A stretch of DNA of 64,000 bases from Paraburkholderia unamae (lineage in GTDB: Bacteria > Pseudomonadota > Gammaproteobacteria > Burkholderiales > Burkholderiaceae), in assembly GCF_003268775.1 (NCBI RefSeq), contig NZ_QLSU01000016.1, forward strand, positions 124,001 to 188,000, given 5' to 3'. The notes under the pieces were generated by a model. It saw nothing but the letters and a program-made list of their open reading frames with translations. It had not been told where the DNA came from and made no database searches. Positions 1 to 8,823 of this stretch are shown here, in pieces; the first letter of the stretch is position 1, and each line of letters begins with the position of its first letter. A program made the position numbers and the translations under genes.

Positions 1-1
1 A

Positions 2-466
2 TGCTTTTCGATCATTCGTTCCGACGCCGCGCCGGTGCTGGACGACCTCAAGCTCGGCCGCACGCATCCGGCGTTCGACCGCCTCATCGAAGCGGTGATC
101 CTGATGAGCGGCCTTGGCTTCGAGAGCGGCGGGCTCTCGATCGCGCATTCGATGACACGCGGCCTCTCCCGGCTTGCCGGGGCCGCGCATGCACCGCACG
201 GCTTGCAGGTGGCCTACGCGCTACTCGTGCAATTGCACCTCGAACACCGCGCGCCCGACTTCATGCGCGACATGATCCGCCTGTATGAACGCCTCGGCCT
301 GCCGACCCGCTTGAGCGATCTGGGCGCTAGCGGCGCGACGCGCGAGCACTACGAGACGGTCGCGCGCCTCACGCTGGAAGCCCCCTATGCGGGCAACTTT
401 GAACATTCGCTGAGCATCGCGGACATCGTCTCGGCGATGGAGAAGGTCGAACGCGCCGCTGCCTGA
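2..466 (+). CDS. Iron-containing alcohol/glycerol dehydrogenase family, C-terminal part
   Basis: This is the C-terminal part (about 154 residues) of a group III iron-containing alcohol dehydrogenase of the GldA or maleylacetate-reductase type. The gene runs in from before the window and the frame is open from base 2. Two histidine contexts typical of the metal-binding helical domain are visible: LSIAHSMTRG, and HAPHGLQVAYALL about 25 residues later. The family oxidises or reduces small alcohols or keto compounds with NAD(P) and a divalent metal. The substrate cannot be read from this fragment. The gene lies 62 bases upstream of an MFS symporter on the same strand, so the two may form a uptake-and-oxidation pair. 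Confidence 0.75.
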   Translation, partial: CFSIIRSDAAPVLDDLKLGRTHPAFDRLIEAVILMSGLGFESGGLSIAHSMTRGLSRLAGAAHAPHGLQVAYALLVQLHLEHRAPDFMRDMIRLYERLGLPTRLSDLGASGATREHYETVARLTLEAPYAGNFEHSLSIADIVSAMEKVERAAA

Positions 467-528
467 GTCATTTACCCGAGTGAATCGCGGTGCGAACACC
501 GCGCCCGCAAGACAATATTGGAGACGTT

Positions 529-1833
529 GTGGCTTACCTTTCTGAAACCTCTTCCTCGTCCGTCACCGCGGACACCGCGCCGCCGCCCTCGCACTGGCGG
601 TCCCTGATCGCGTCCAGCCTCGGCAATCTGCTCGAATGGTTCGACTGGACCGTCTATACGGTCGCATCGGTTTATATCGCGGGCGCGCTGTTCGACAACA
701 CCAACAAAACGTCGTCGCTGCTCGGCACGCTCGCCGTGTTCGCCGCGGGCTTCTTCGCACGACCGCTCGGCGGCATCGTGTTCGGCGCGGTGGCGAACCG
801 GCTCGGGCGGCGCGCGGTGCTCCTGAGCACCATGCTGCTCATGGCGTTTGCGAGCCTGCTGATCGCGGTCATTCCTTCATATGGCGCGATCGGCAGCTGG
901 GCCTCGGCCGCGTTGCTCGCCGCGAGGCTCGTGCAGGGCGCGGCGCACGGCGGCGAAACCACCGCTTCCTATGCCTATGTTGCCGAGATCGCGCCGCCGG
1001 CGCGGCGTGGCTTGTGGTCGAGCGCGGTGTTCATTTCCGTTGGCGCGGGCTCGCTGATCGCGACCTTCTTCCTCGCGGCGCTCACGGCTTTTCTCTCCAC
1101 GGACGCCATGCAGCAATGGGGTTGGCGCGTGCCCTTCGCGGCAGGCGGGTTCCTCGCGATATTCGCGCTGTGGCTGCGCCGCAATATGGTCGAGAGCATC
1201 CACGAGGACAGCGCGGCCCTGCTGCGTCATGCCCCGTGGCCGCGCACCAAGCTCCTGCGCGAAGGCTTGAAACTCTTCGTCTATGAGGCGGGCTCGACGC
1301 TCACCTACTATACGTGGGTCACGTCGGCGGCCATCTACGCGATCAGCGCGAAGCACATGGATGCGCATGACGCATTCACGATGAGCTGCATTGCCCAGGT
1401 GATCTATCTGATCGCGCTGCCGCTCATCGGACGGCTCTCCGATTTCACCGGACGCAAGATCACGACGCTCATTTCACTGCTCGGCATCTCGGTCACCATC
1501 TTTCCGCTGTGGAACCTGATCTCCAGCGCGCCGTGGACCTTGCTCGTCACGCAGTCCGTCGGCCTCGTGCTCGTTGCGTTCATCACGGGCAGCAAACCCG
1601 CCGCCATATCGGAACAGGTGCCCACACGCTATCGCACGCGCCTCTTCGGCTTTTTCATTTCGCTCGCGGTGGCGTTCTTCGGCGGCACGGCCTCGTATCT
1701 CAACGCGTGGCTGTATTCGATCGACAAGGGTCAGCTATTCAATGTCTATCTGATCGTGGTGGCGGTCATCGCGAGTTGCGCCGTGTTGACGTGGAAGAAC
1801 AACACCGGCGTGCCGCTCGACGACATCGAGTGA
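529..1833 (+). CDS. MFS transporter, metabolite:H+ symporter (MHS) type
   Basis: A 434-residue inner-membrane transporter. The N-terminal region has the MHS-type motif GNLLEWFDWTVY at the start of the first membrane segment, followed by FFARPLGGIVFGAVANRLGRR, the loop 2-3 signature of the major facilitator superfamily. A second copy of the loop motif, GRLSDFTGRK, occurs in the C-terminal half. Twelve membrane segments are expected. MHS proteins co-transport dicarboxylates, shikimate, proline-betaine and similar organic acids with protons. I chose the GTG at 529 because GGAG sits 5 bases before it; the GTG at 490 would add 13 residues without a good ribosome site. The gene ends 7 bases from the convergent FMN oxidase gene. 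The substrate is unknown. Confidence 0.85.
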   Translation: MAYLSETSSSSVTADTAPPPSHWRSLIASSLGNLLEWFDWTVYTVASVYIAGALFDNTNKTSSLLGTLAVFAAGFFARPLGGIVFGAVANRLGRRAVLLSTMLLMAFASLLIAVIPSYGAIGSWASAALLAARLVQGAAHGGETTASYAYVAEIAPPARRGLWSSAVFISVGAGSLIATFFLAALTAFLSTDAMQQWGWRVPFAAGGFLAIFALWLRRNMVESIHEDSAALLRHAPWPRTKLLREGLKLFVYEAGSTLTYYTWVTSAAIYAISAKHMDAHDAFTMSCIAQVIYLIALPLIGRLSDFTGRKITTLISLLGISVTIFPLWNLISSAPWTLLVTQSVGLVLVAFITGSKPAAISEQVPTRYRTRLFGFFISLAVAFFGGTASYLNAWLYSIDKGQLFNVYLIVVAVIASCAVLTWKNNTGVPLDDIE

Positions 1834-1840
1834 TCGACGC

Positions 1841-3115
1841 TCATCGCCGCCCGGCCGCATGGCGCGAAAGGTCGTCAAGCGCCGTGCGCCGTCGCAGGTT
1901 GTGCGCACCCAGCTCGCCGGGCCGGTTCACGCCGAGCAGCGCCATATTGCGCATCATCTCGGCGGCGAGAATCGCGAACGCGTGCACGATGCCCGCCTGC
2001 CCCGCCACCGCGCCCGCATAGTTGAACGGCCGCCCGACGAACACGGCCCGTGCGCCCAGCGCGAGCGCCATCAGCACGTCGCCGCCGCGCCGGAAGCCGC
2101 TGTCGATCATCACGGGGCAATCGGCGTCGACGGCGGCCACCACGGCGGGCAGCGCGCGCAACGGCGCAATCGACCCGTCGAGCTGACGCCCGCCATGATT
2201 CGACACGATCAGCCCGTCGGCCCCGAGTTCGCGCGCGCGGCGGGCGTCATCGGGGTCGAGTATGCCCTTGACGACGAGCGTGCCCTGCCACTGCCGCCGG
2301 ATCAGGCGCAGATGCTCCCAGCTCAGATGGTCGCGCGCGCCAAAGTCGCGCAGTACGTTCGACGAGAGGATCGGCGCGCCGCGCTCCGTGCGCGAGTTCT
2401 CGAAGTGCGGCATGCCGTGTCGCCACAACGTGCGCAACGCCGTGCCGAACAGCCAGCGAAGATGCGTCGCGCCGTCCCACGCGAGCCGCAGCGTGGGACG
2501 CAACGGCGTGGAGAATCCCGCGCGCAGGTTGTTCTCGCGGTTGCCCGACACCGGCACATCGGCGGTCAGCACCAGCGTGCGAAAGCCCGCGTTCGCCACG
2601 CGTTCGAGCAGCGCCGAAATCTTGTCGGGCTCGCCGGGCACGTACATCTGGAACCACGCATCGGGATTGGCCGCGCAAACCTCTTCCATGCGAATGAGCG
2701 ACGAGCCGCTCATGATCGTCGGCACGTTGGCGAGCGCTGCCGCCTGCGCCTGGATCAGGTCGCCCCGGTATGCCGACAACGCGCTGATGCCCATGGGCGC
2801 GACGCCGAACGGCGCGGCGTAAGTGTGGCCGAACAGCGAGGTCTCCAGCGTGCGCTTCGACGTATCGACGAGCACGCGCGGTACCCAGTCGTAGTCCTCG
2901 AACGCGCGGCGATTTTCGCTGAGCGACCGATCGGTCTCGCAGCCGCCGCTCACGTAGGCAAAGATCGGCCCCGGCAGGTGGCGGCGCGCCGCCGCCTCGA
3001 AATCGGCGAGCGCGAGCACGCGAGCAAGGCGGCGCGGAATGTGCCGCGACGCAGCGGTGCGGGGCGCGGTGTGATTGGCGAGCGGATAGTCGCGCAGGTT
3101 GAAGGTGTCTGACAT
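1841..3115 (-). CDS. FMN-dependent alpha-hydroxy acid dehydrogenase/oxidase
   Basis: A 424-residue member of the lactate dehydrogenase LldD, mandelate dehydrogenase and glycolate oxidase family. These TIM-barrel flavoproteins oxidise L-2-hydroxyacids to 2-oxoacids. The active-site segment VSNHGGRQLDGS carries the catalytic His and a substrate-binding Arg, and MIDSGFRRGGDV is the FMN phosphate site. WFQMYVPGE lies near the FMN edge. The start is the ATG at 3115. It is the last gene of a five-gene minus-strand operon with a 2-hydroxyacid dehydrogenase, an RraA-like aldolase, an MFS transporter and a lactonase, so it probably oxidises a hydroxyacid made or imported by that pathway. L-lactate is possible, but the context argues for a larger sugar acid or hydroxyacid. 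Confidence 0.85.
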   Translation of the reverse strand: MSDTFNLRDYPLANHTAPRTAASRHIPRRLARVLALADFEAAARRHLPGPIFAYVSGGCETDRSLSENRRAFEDYDWVPRVLVDTSKRTLETSLFGHTYAAPFGVAPMGISALSAYRGDLIQAQAAALANVPTIMSGSSLIRMEEVCAANPDAWFQMYVPGEPDKISALLERVANAGFRTLVLTADVPVSGNRENNLRAGFSTPLRPTLRLAWDGATHLRWLFGTALRTLWRHGMPHFENSRTERGAPILSSNVLRDFGARDHLSWEHLRLIRRQWQGTLVVKGILDPDDARRARELGADGLIVSNHGGRQLDGSIAPLRALPAVVAAVDADCPVMIDSGFRRGGDVLMALALGARAVFVGRPFNYAGAVAGQAGIVHAFAILAAEMMRNMALLGVNRPGELGAHNLRRRTALDDLSRHAAGRR

Positions 3116-3168
3116 GATCGCAATGCGAGGTCGGTGCGCCGGGCGGCGCGAATGACGGGCAGCGGTGT

Positions 3169-4092
3169 TCAGGCGATGAGCGGCAACGCCATGCCCGCCT
3201 GGCCGACGTCCGCCACGAGCACGCTGCCGCTCTTCGATTCGGTGATGAACAGTTGCCGCCGCTGCGCGCCGCCGAAGGCGAGATTGGTCACGGTCTCGCC
3301 CGCGCACGACTTCACGCGCGCGATGCATTCACCGTTGGGCGCGAACACGAACACGTGCCCGAGCGAGGCATGCGCGACATACAGATTGCCGGCCTCGTCC
3401 ATCGCCAGGCCATCGGGACCGCTCGTGCCGAACAGCGAGCAGAAGCGCCCCACCTTCGCGGTGCCGCCGCTCGCGAGCAGCGGCACGCGCCACACCGCGT
3501 TGTCGCGCGTCATGGCGACGTACAGCACGCGCCCGGACGGGTCGAGCACGAGGCCGTTCGGGCTCACGCCGTTCGAAAGCAGACAGTCGAGGCGGCCGTC
3601 GGCGGCGAGCCGGTACACGCGGCCCGTGGGGTCTTGCAGGCCCGTTTGCCCCTGGTCCGTGAAATAGATGTCGCCATTGGCGGTGATCGCCAGATCGTTG
3701 CAGCCCTTGAACGATTCGCCGTTGCGCGACACGAGGAGCGGCGTCACGCGCCCGGTTTCGGGATCGAGCTGCATGATGCCGTTGCAATAGTCGGCAATCA
3801 GGATGCGACCGTCCGGGTGGAACTTCAGGCCGTTCGGCTCGCCGTCGTACTGCGCGACGAGCGACCAGTCGCCCTCTTTGCCAATGCGAAAGATCCGGCC
3901 AAACGGAATATCCACCACATACAAACGCCCTTGCGCGTCGAACGACGGCCCTTCCAGGAAGCTGTCGACGGGCTGGCCCGCCTTGTTGGCGTTGGCCCAC
4001 GCCGATGCGACGCCGGTCTGTCGATAATGCGCCGGCATGGCGGAAAACACGCGCGTTTCAATGAGTCGCGGCGGTTGGTCGAGATAGAACAT
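3169..4092 (-). CDS. SMP-30/gluconolactonase-like six-bladed propeller hydrolase
   Basis: A 307-residue SMP-30/Gnl/LRE-family protein. The family hydrolyses sugar lactones such as gluconolactone or xylonolactone at a divalent metal in the propeller centre. The expected metal ligands and flanking motifs are present: an early Glu in FLEGPSFD, CNDLAITANGDIYFTD (Asn/Asp) and DGLAMDEAGNLYVAH. No signal peptide is seen, so a cytoplasmic site is likely. It follows the MFS gene by 21 bases and precedes the FMN hydroxyacid oxidase by 53 bases, in one operon. A lactone-opening step before hydroxyacid oxidation is a reasonable inference; the exact lactone is not known. Confidence 0.8.
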   Translation of the reverse strand: MFYLDQPPRLIETRVFSAMPAHYRQTGVASAWANANKAGQPVDSFLEGPSFDAQGRLYVVDIPFGRIFRIGKEGDWSLVAQYDGEPNGLKFHPDGRILIADYCNGIMQLDPETGRVTPLLVSRNGESFKGCNDLAITANGDIYFTDQGQTGLQDPTGRVYRLAADGRLDCLLSNGVSPNGLVLDPSGRVLYVAMTRDNAVWRVPLLASGGTAKVGRFCSLFGTSGPDGLAMDEAGNLYVAHASLGHVFVFAPNGECIARVKSCAGETVTNLAFGGAQRRQLFITESKSGSVLVADVGQAGMALPLIA

Positions 4093-4113
4093 GACGTACC
4101 CTTGTGCTTCCTG

Positions 4114-5619
4114 TTATGCGGAGATCTGTTCGAGGCTGAGGCCGCGCGAGCGCGGGCCGAAGAAGCCAATCGTCAGGACGACTACGCACATCGACCCGGC
4201 GATCAGCGAGAACACCCCCACCACGCCCATATGCCGCAGGAAGAATCCGATGAGAAAACCCGAGAGCATGGCGCTGATGCGGCTCGCCGAATACACGAGC
4301 CCGATGGCGCGCGCCCGCATGCGGGTCGGGAAGAGTTCGGCCTGATAGGTGCGATACGAGAACGTCATGCAGTTGCCCGCCAGCGTCATGAGCAGGCCCA
4401 TCGCCACCAGCAGGGCGGGATCGCGCTGTTGCGCGAAGATCACGCCGAGCACGGCCATGGCGGCGGCCGAACCGACGATCAGCCATTTGCGTTCGATGCG
4501 GTCGGCGATCAGCATGGAAAGCAGCGGCCCGATCGGGCTCGCGATGGCGATGAGAAACGAATACCAGAGGCTGTGCGTGAGCGTCACGCCCTTTTCCGCC
4601 AGCAAGGTGGGCACCCAGCTCGCGAAACCGTAGTACCCGATCGACTGGAAGAAGTTGAACACCAGCAGCATGACGGTGCGGCTGCGATAACGCTCGCTCC
4701 ATGGGCCATCGTTCGGCTCCGCCGATGTCGTGGCTTGCGCAACGTTCTGCGTGGCTGCATTGTCCGCATTGGCTGCGACCGGCAGCGGTTTGCCCGTGGC
4801 GCGCTCGATACGGCGCTCGAGCCGCGTGACGATCGCCTCGGCTTCGGCCATGCGGCCGTGCTGGATCAGCCAGCGCGGGCTTTCGGGCAGGCCAAGGCGG
4901 ATCAGCCAGACGAACACTGCGCCCGAGCAGCCGATCCACACCACCCAGCGCCAGCCGTCGTGGCCGAACGGCGCGATCGGCACCAGTTGCCACGAAAGGA
5001 AGGCAATGGTCGGAATCGACGTGTACTGGATCGCCTGGACGAACGCGAACGCGCGGCCACGCAGGCGGGCGGGCACGAACTCGGAAACATAGGCGTCGAT
5101 GGTCACGAGCTCCGCGCCCACGCCGATACCCGCGACCACGCGCCAGAACACGACCCAAACGGGATCGCTTTGCAGCGACATCATCACGGCGGCGAACGTG
5201 TAGCACAGCAGCGCCCCCACGAACACACGGCGGCGCCCCAGCCGGTCGGCGACGAAGGCCACGCCGATCGTGCCGATGAAAAGCCCGAGAAAGAGCGCCG
5301 CGACGAAGGCGCCCAGGCCGCCCAGATCGAACAGCGACGCCGTCGTTTTCGTGAAGATGCCCGCCTTCACGAGCCCCGGCGCGATGTAGGCGGTGAGGAA
5401 CATGTCGTAGATCTCGAACCAGCCGCCCAGCGCGAGCGCGGCGATCAAGAGCCATACGGGGGCGCTCGGCGGCAGGCGGTCGAGGCGCGCCGAGATCTGG
5501 CGCGCGTGCGCTTCGGGGGCCAGCGCGGCGGGCGTCGAGGCGTGCGGCGCGAGCGCCGCGCCGTCGTGCGTTGCGCCCGCCACGGCGTGCGCTTCGGCAG
5601 TGCTGGAAAAGGGATGCAT
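4114..5619 (-). CDS. MFS transporter (sugar/organic acid type)
   Basis: A 501-residue twelve-segment major facilitator. The first loop carries FVADRLGRRRVFVGA, the central part has LPESPRWLIQHGRMAEAE typical of the sugar-porter and aromatic-acid (AAHS) branches, and the second half has ADRIERKW. It has a long cytoplasmic N-terminal tail rich in Ala and His, and a cytoplasmic central loop of about 70 residues. ATG 5619 is chosen because GGAGACGAGGC lies directly upstream on the coding strand; the open frame extends further but overlaps the upstream aldolase. It belongs to the operon repressed or activated from the 7.4-kb promoter region and probably imports the substrate of the neighbouring enzymes. 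Confidence 0.85.
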   Translation of the reverse strand: MHPFSSTAEAHAVAGATHDGAALAPHASTPAALAPEAHARQISARLDRLPPSAPVWLLIAALALGGWFEIYDMFLTAYIAPGLVKAGIFTKTTASLFDLGGLGAFVAALFLGLFIGTIGVAFVADRLGRRRVFVGALLCYTFAAVMMSLQSDPVWVVFWRVVAGIGVGAELVTIDAYVSEFVPARLRGRAFAFVQAIQYTSIPTIAFLSWQLVPIAPFGHDGWRWVVWIGCSGAVFVWLIRLGLPESPRWLIQHGRMAEAEAIVTRLERRIERATGKPLPVAANADNAATQNVAQATTSAEPNDGPWSERYRSRTVMLLVFNFFQSIGYYGFASWVPTLLAEKGVTLTHSLWYSFLIAIASPIGPLLSMLIADRIERKWLIVGSAAAMAVLGVIFAQQRDPALLVAMGLLMTLAGNCMTFSYRTYQAELFPTRMRARAIGLVYSASRISAMLSGFLIGFFLRHMGVVGVFSLIAGSMCVVVLTIGFFGPRSRGLSLEQISA

Positions 5620-5717
5620 GGCCTCGTCTCCTGATTGTTGTGCTGGCGATGCCGCCGCGGCCTGGGCGGCATCGGCGGCGTGTGCCGCGCGAAGGGTTCG
5701 TGCGTACGCCGGCGGCC

Positions 5718-6419
5718 TTACACCGGGCAGCCCTTCTTGCGCAGCAGCGCGTTGAAGCGCTCCGGGTCGGCCGAGCCCGCCGCGTTGCTCGCGCGGATCG
5801 CGGCTTCCTTGTCGGCGTGGGCGCGCACGAGCGGCAGCAGCGCGTCGAGCCGGTCCACCGGCACGGCGATCACGCCGTCCGCGTCGCCCATCACCAGATC
5901 GCCGGGATTCACGACGAGCCCCGCGCAGGCGACCGGCACGTTCACCTCGCCGGGGCCCTCCTTGCTCGGCCCGCGAAACGTGTGGCCGCGCGCGTAGACT
6001 GGAATCACGCCCTCGGCCCACTCCGCCAGATCGCGGATCGCGCCGTCCACCACGAAGCCGCCAATCTTCTTCGCGAGCGCCGACGTGCGCATGAGGCCGC
6101 CGATCAGCGCCTGGGTCAGGTCGCCGCCGCCGTCGATCACGATCACGTCGCCGGGCTGCGCGAGCTCGATGGCCTTGTGGATCATCATGTTGTCGCCCGG
6201 ACGCACGCGCACCGTGAGCGCCGGGCCGCACATCGTGAGCGAGACCGAGTGGTGATAGGCGGTGAGGCCCATCGCGCCGATGCTGCGGCCGAGGCAGTCG
6301 CCCGCGTGCGCGACGGGCACCTCGCGAAACGCCTCGATCTGCGCGGGCGTGGGCAGCAACGCGCGTTGACCGACGAAGAAGCCTGCGGGCCAGCCGGCCC
6401 GATCCTGCGGGATGTTCAT
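5718..6419 (-). CDS. RraA-like protein (4-hydroxy-4-methyl-2-oxoglutarate aldolase family)
   Basis: A 233-residue RraA-fold protein. Members are either RNase E regulators or class II pyruvate aldolases (HMG/CHA aldolase). The motifs fit the aldolase branch: a glycine-rich IDGGGDLTQALIGGLM loop, the Arg-Asp pair in VDGAIRDLAEW that holds metal and pyruvate, and GDLVMGDADGVIAVP. The length is normal for the aldolase group. Its ATG overlaps the stop of the upstream dehydrogenase gene by 4 bases, indicating translational coupling. Within this catabolic operon it likely cleaves a 4-hydroxy-2-oxoacid to pyruvate plus a second oxoacid. That reaction is inferred from family and context, not visible directly. 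Confidence 0.8.
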   Translation of the reverse strand: MNIPQDRAGWPAGFFVGQRALLPTPAQIEAFREVPVAHAGDCLGRSIGAMGLTAYHHSVSLTMCGPALTVRVRPGDNMMIHKAIELAQPGDVIVIDGGGDLTQALIGGLMRTSALAKKIGGFVVDGAIRDLAEWAEGVIPVYARGHTFRGPSKEGPGEVNVPVACAGLVVNPGDLVMGDADGVIAVPVDRLDALLPLVRAHADKEAAIRASNAAGSADPERFNALLRKKGCPV

Positions 6420-7408
6420 GCGATGACCTTTTTCTCTGAGTGAAGGGCGCCGGGATTCACGCAGCTCGCCGCGTCCACGGCCTCGCCGCGCAGATAGCGC
6501 AAACAGGTTTCGGCGGCGCTCACGGCGACGGCGTCGAGCGCGTCGGGCGTCGAGCCGCCCACATGCGGCGTGAGCACCACGTTCGGCAGCGCGGCGAGCG
6601 GATCGTCCGCGCCGAGCGGCTCGTGGCAAAACGTGTCGAGGCCCGCGGCGGCGAGCTTGCCGCTTTGCAGCGCCGCCACGAGCGCGGCCTCGTCGATCAG
6701 CTCGCCGCGCGCCGTGTTCACGACGATCGCCCCGTCGGGCAGCCGCGCGATGGCCTGCGCGTCGAGCAGGTTGCGCGTGTGTGCGTTGACGGGGCAATGC
6801 AGGCTCAGCACGTCGGCTTGCGCGAGCAGCGCGTCGATGGAGCGTTCGAGCGTCACGAACGGCTGCGCGGCGGCCTGCGTGGCCACAGGATCGAATGCGC
6901 GCACGGTCATGCCGAGCGCGTGCGCGATCGCCGCGACGCGCCGCCCGATCTGGCCGTAGCCGACGAGCCCGAGCGTGCGGCCATGCAACTGCCGCCCGTC
7001 GCCCGTGCGGGTCCAGCGGCCCGCGCGCAGTTCGCTGTCGTAGAAGTTGACCTTGCGCGCCGCGCCGAGCATGAGCGCGAGCGTCAGTTCCGCCACGGAG
7101 TGCGTGTTGGTGCCGGGCGTCGTGAAAACCGGAATGCCGTGCCGCGTGGCGGCTTCGACGTCGATGTTCGTCACGCCCACGCCGTGCTTGCAAATGACGC
7201 GCAGCGACGGGCAGCTCGCGATCGCCGCGCCGGAAAGCTCGACGGTGCGCGAGATCACGGCGTCGATGGGTTGTGTCGCGAGAATGCGGGCGACCTGGGC
7301 GGCATCCTGCGCGTCGTCGATATAGACGACTTCGCACTGCGCCGCCGCCAGCACACGCTGTCCGGCCTGCGCGAGACGCGGCGCCGTGACGAGAATACGG
7401 TGGGACAT
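6416..7408 (-). CDS. D-2-hydroxyacid dehydrogenase (PGDH-like)
   Basis: A 330-residue NAD-dependent D-isomer 2-hydroxyacid dehydrogenase, the SerA/GyaR group without a C-terminal ACT domain. The Rossmann motif GLVGYGQIGRRVA lies near residues 146-158. The catalytic elements are VNTARGELID (Arg), DTFCHEPLGADDPL (Glu) and LTPHVGGST (His). The start at ATG 7408 has AAGGAGA 6 bases upstream. It is the first gene of the five-gene operon and faces the LysR gene at 7554 across 145 bases holding divergent promoters. Probable role: interconverting a 2-oxoacid and a hydroxyacid in the same pathway as the RraA-like aldolase. Confidence 0.85.
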   Translation of the reverse strand: MSHRILVTAPRLAQAGQRVLAAAQCEVVYIDDAQDAAQVARILATQPIDAVISRTVELSGAAIASCPSLRVICKHGVGVTNIDVEAATRHGIPVFTTPGTNTHSVAELTLALMLGAARKVNFYDSELRAGRWTRTGDGRQLHGRTLGLVGYGQIGRRVAAIAHALGMTVRAFDPVATQAAAQPFVTLERSIDALLAQADVLSLHCPVNAHTRNLLDAQAIARLPDGAIVVNTARGELIDEAALVAALQSGKLAAAGLDTFCHEPLGADDPLAALPNVVLTPHVGGSTPDALDAVAVSAAETCLRYLRGEAVDAASCVNPGALHSEKKVIA

Positions 7409-7443
7409 CGGTGTCTCCTTCTGTCTGCATGAAGCTTCACGAC

Positions 7444-7476
7444 ATTGTTGACACCTCGACTCATAATGTCTATTTT
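7444..7476. promoter_or_regulatory. Overlapping divergent promoters (LysR gene / hydroxyacid operon)
   Basis: On the plus strand TTGACA (7448-7453), a 17-base spacer and TATTTT (7471-7476) form a good sigma-70 promoter for the LysR gene. On the minus strand TAGACA (7472-7467), a 17-base spacer and AACAAT (7449-7444) form a weaker promoter for the operon starting at 7408. The two overlap almost completely, the classic arrangement for a LysR regulator that represses itself and activates the divergent operon. A GAAGCTTC palindrome lies just downstream of the minus promoter. Confidence 0.6.
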
Positions 7477-7553
7477 CGTTTTTTCATCTTTCCATTCCTG
7501 ACGGTTATGAATTGCAGCGACCGCCCGAACGTCTGCCGGAGCCGCCCGTGGTC

Positions 7554-8450
7554 ATGAATTTGCAGGTGCGCGACCTGATGTACTTCGCGAAAGTCGCCGA
7601 ACTGGGGCACCTGGGGCGGGCGTCGCAGGCGCTGCACATCACGCAGCCCGCGCTCTCGAAGTGCATCGACCGGCTGGAAGAGAACTACGGCGCCGCGCTG
7701 TTCGAGCGCAGCGGGCGCGGCATCCGCCTGACCGACGCGGGCCGCCTGCTCCAGGAGCGCGTGCGTCTCGTCGAACGCACGCTCGACGAGACGCAGCGCG
7801 AAATTGCCTCGCTGGGGGTGGGGCTCGCGGGTCTCGTCAAGATCGGCGCGGCGGCCACCATCGCCGAGTTCATCATGCCCACGGTGTGCCGGGCGTTGCA
7901 GGAGGAAGCGCCGGCGGTGGTCGTCGAATTGCAGATCGGCATGAACGACGTGTTGCAGGACGCGCTGCGCAAGCGGCTGCTCGACGTGGTGATCGGCCCG
8001 CTCGGCAGCCACGACGAAGCGCTGGTGCAGATCCCGATCGTGGCCGACGACGTCGTGGTCGCGGCGAGCGCCACGCACCCGCTCGCGGGCAAGCACGCGA
8101 CGCTCGAAGCGATGTCGCGCTATGGCTGGGTGCTGCCCGCGCAGTCGGTGGCGACGCGTCAGTGGCTCGAACACGCGTTCGCCTCGCGCGGACTGCCGTT
8201 GCCGCGCGCGGCCGTGATGACGAGTTCGATTGCCGCCGTGCCGCGCCTGATCGCCGAAACGGGTTTGCTGAGCTTCATTTCGCGGCGCAATCTGGAAGCG
8301 GGCCGCTTCACGCCCGCGCTGGTCGAACTGCCGAATCCCGACACGACGATGACGCGCCAGTTCGGCGTCGTGCATCGCAACGACGGCTATCTGTCGCCCG
8401 CCGCGCGGCGGATCATCGATATCGTGCGCGAGCAGAACGCGCCCCGCTGA
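7554..8450 (+). CDS. LysR-type transcriptional regulator (catabolic operon)
   Basis: A 298-residue LysR regulator. The N-terminal winged helix-turn-helix (residues about 5-60) contains HLGRASQALHITQPALSKCI, and the rest is a periplasmic-binding-like effector domain. I start at ATG 7554, which gives the usual first residues MNLQVRDLMYFAKVAE; an upstream TTG at 7512 would add an atypical proline-rich extension. It is divergent from the hydroxyacid/aldolase/MFS/lactonase/FMN-oxidase operon and very probably controls it, with an intermediate of that pathway as inducer. Its stop abuts the convergent BON gene with no gap. Confidence 0.85.
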   Translation: MNLQVRDLMYFAKVAELGHLGRASQALHITQPALSKCIDRLEENYGAALFERSGRGIRLTDAGRLLQERVRLVERTLDETQREIASLGVGLAGLVKIGAAATIAEFIMPTVCRALQEEAPAVVVELQIGMNDVLQDALRKRLLDVVIGPLGSHDEALVQIPIVADDVVVAASATHPLAGKHATLEAMSRYGWVLPAQSVATRQWLEHAFASRGLPLPRAAVMTSSIAAVPRLIAETGLLSFISRRNLEAGRFTPALVELPNPDTTMTRQFGVVHRNDGYLSPAARRIIDIVREQNAPR

Positions 8451-8795
8451 TCAACGGCCGCTGCCGTGCCCCGCCCGCAGCACGAGGCCGTTCGATACCG
8501 AGCGCACGCCGTTGACCGAACCGGCGACATCGGCGGCCCGGCTGATCTGCGAGCGCTGCGGCACCCAGCCTGTCAACGTCACGACGCCGTTGCGCGCCTG
8601 AACGTGAATGCTCGATGCGTTCAGCCCCTGGGTGCGCGCGAAGGCGTGGCGGACGTCGCGAACCAGTTCGTTATCGGGCCTGCTTGCGGGGATACCTGCG
8701 GTAGCACCTGTGGGCGTGCCTCCATACGCCGCGCACGTTGCGATGGCAACGATCAATACCGCGCGCATGGCCTGTTTCAGCAGAGTATGTCTCAC
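8451..8795 (-). CDS. BON-domain envelope protein, short
   Basis: A 114-residue protein with an N-terminal signal-like hydrophobic stretch (AVLIVAIATCAAYGG) and one BON domain (about residues 45-110: DVRHAFARTQ, VTLTGWVPQRSQISRAADVA, NGVRSVSNGL). BON domains are found in OsmY-like periplasmic proteins and bind membrane phospholipid. I chose GTG 8795 because GGGAGGAAGC sits directly before it; ATG 8807 has no ribosome site. It is followed upstream by a second, similar BON gene 28 bases away in the same orientation, suggesting a tandem duplication. A stress-related periplasmic role is likely from the family only. Confidence 0.75.
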   Translation of the reverse strand: MRHTLLKQAMRAVLIVAIATCAAYGGTPTGATAGIPASRPDNELVRDVRHAFARTQGLNASSIHVQARNGVVTLTGWVPQRSQISRAADVAGSVNGVRSVSNGLVLRAGHGSGR

Positions 8796-8823
8796 GCTTC
8801 CTCCCATGCCGCTCGCGATTCGC

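Noticed and set aside
3253..5634. A 793-codon plus-strand open frame
   Set aside because: It is antisense to the lactonase and MFS genes, both of which show strong family motifs; the plus-strand translation is low-complexity Arg/His/Glu.
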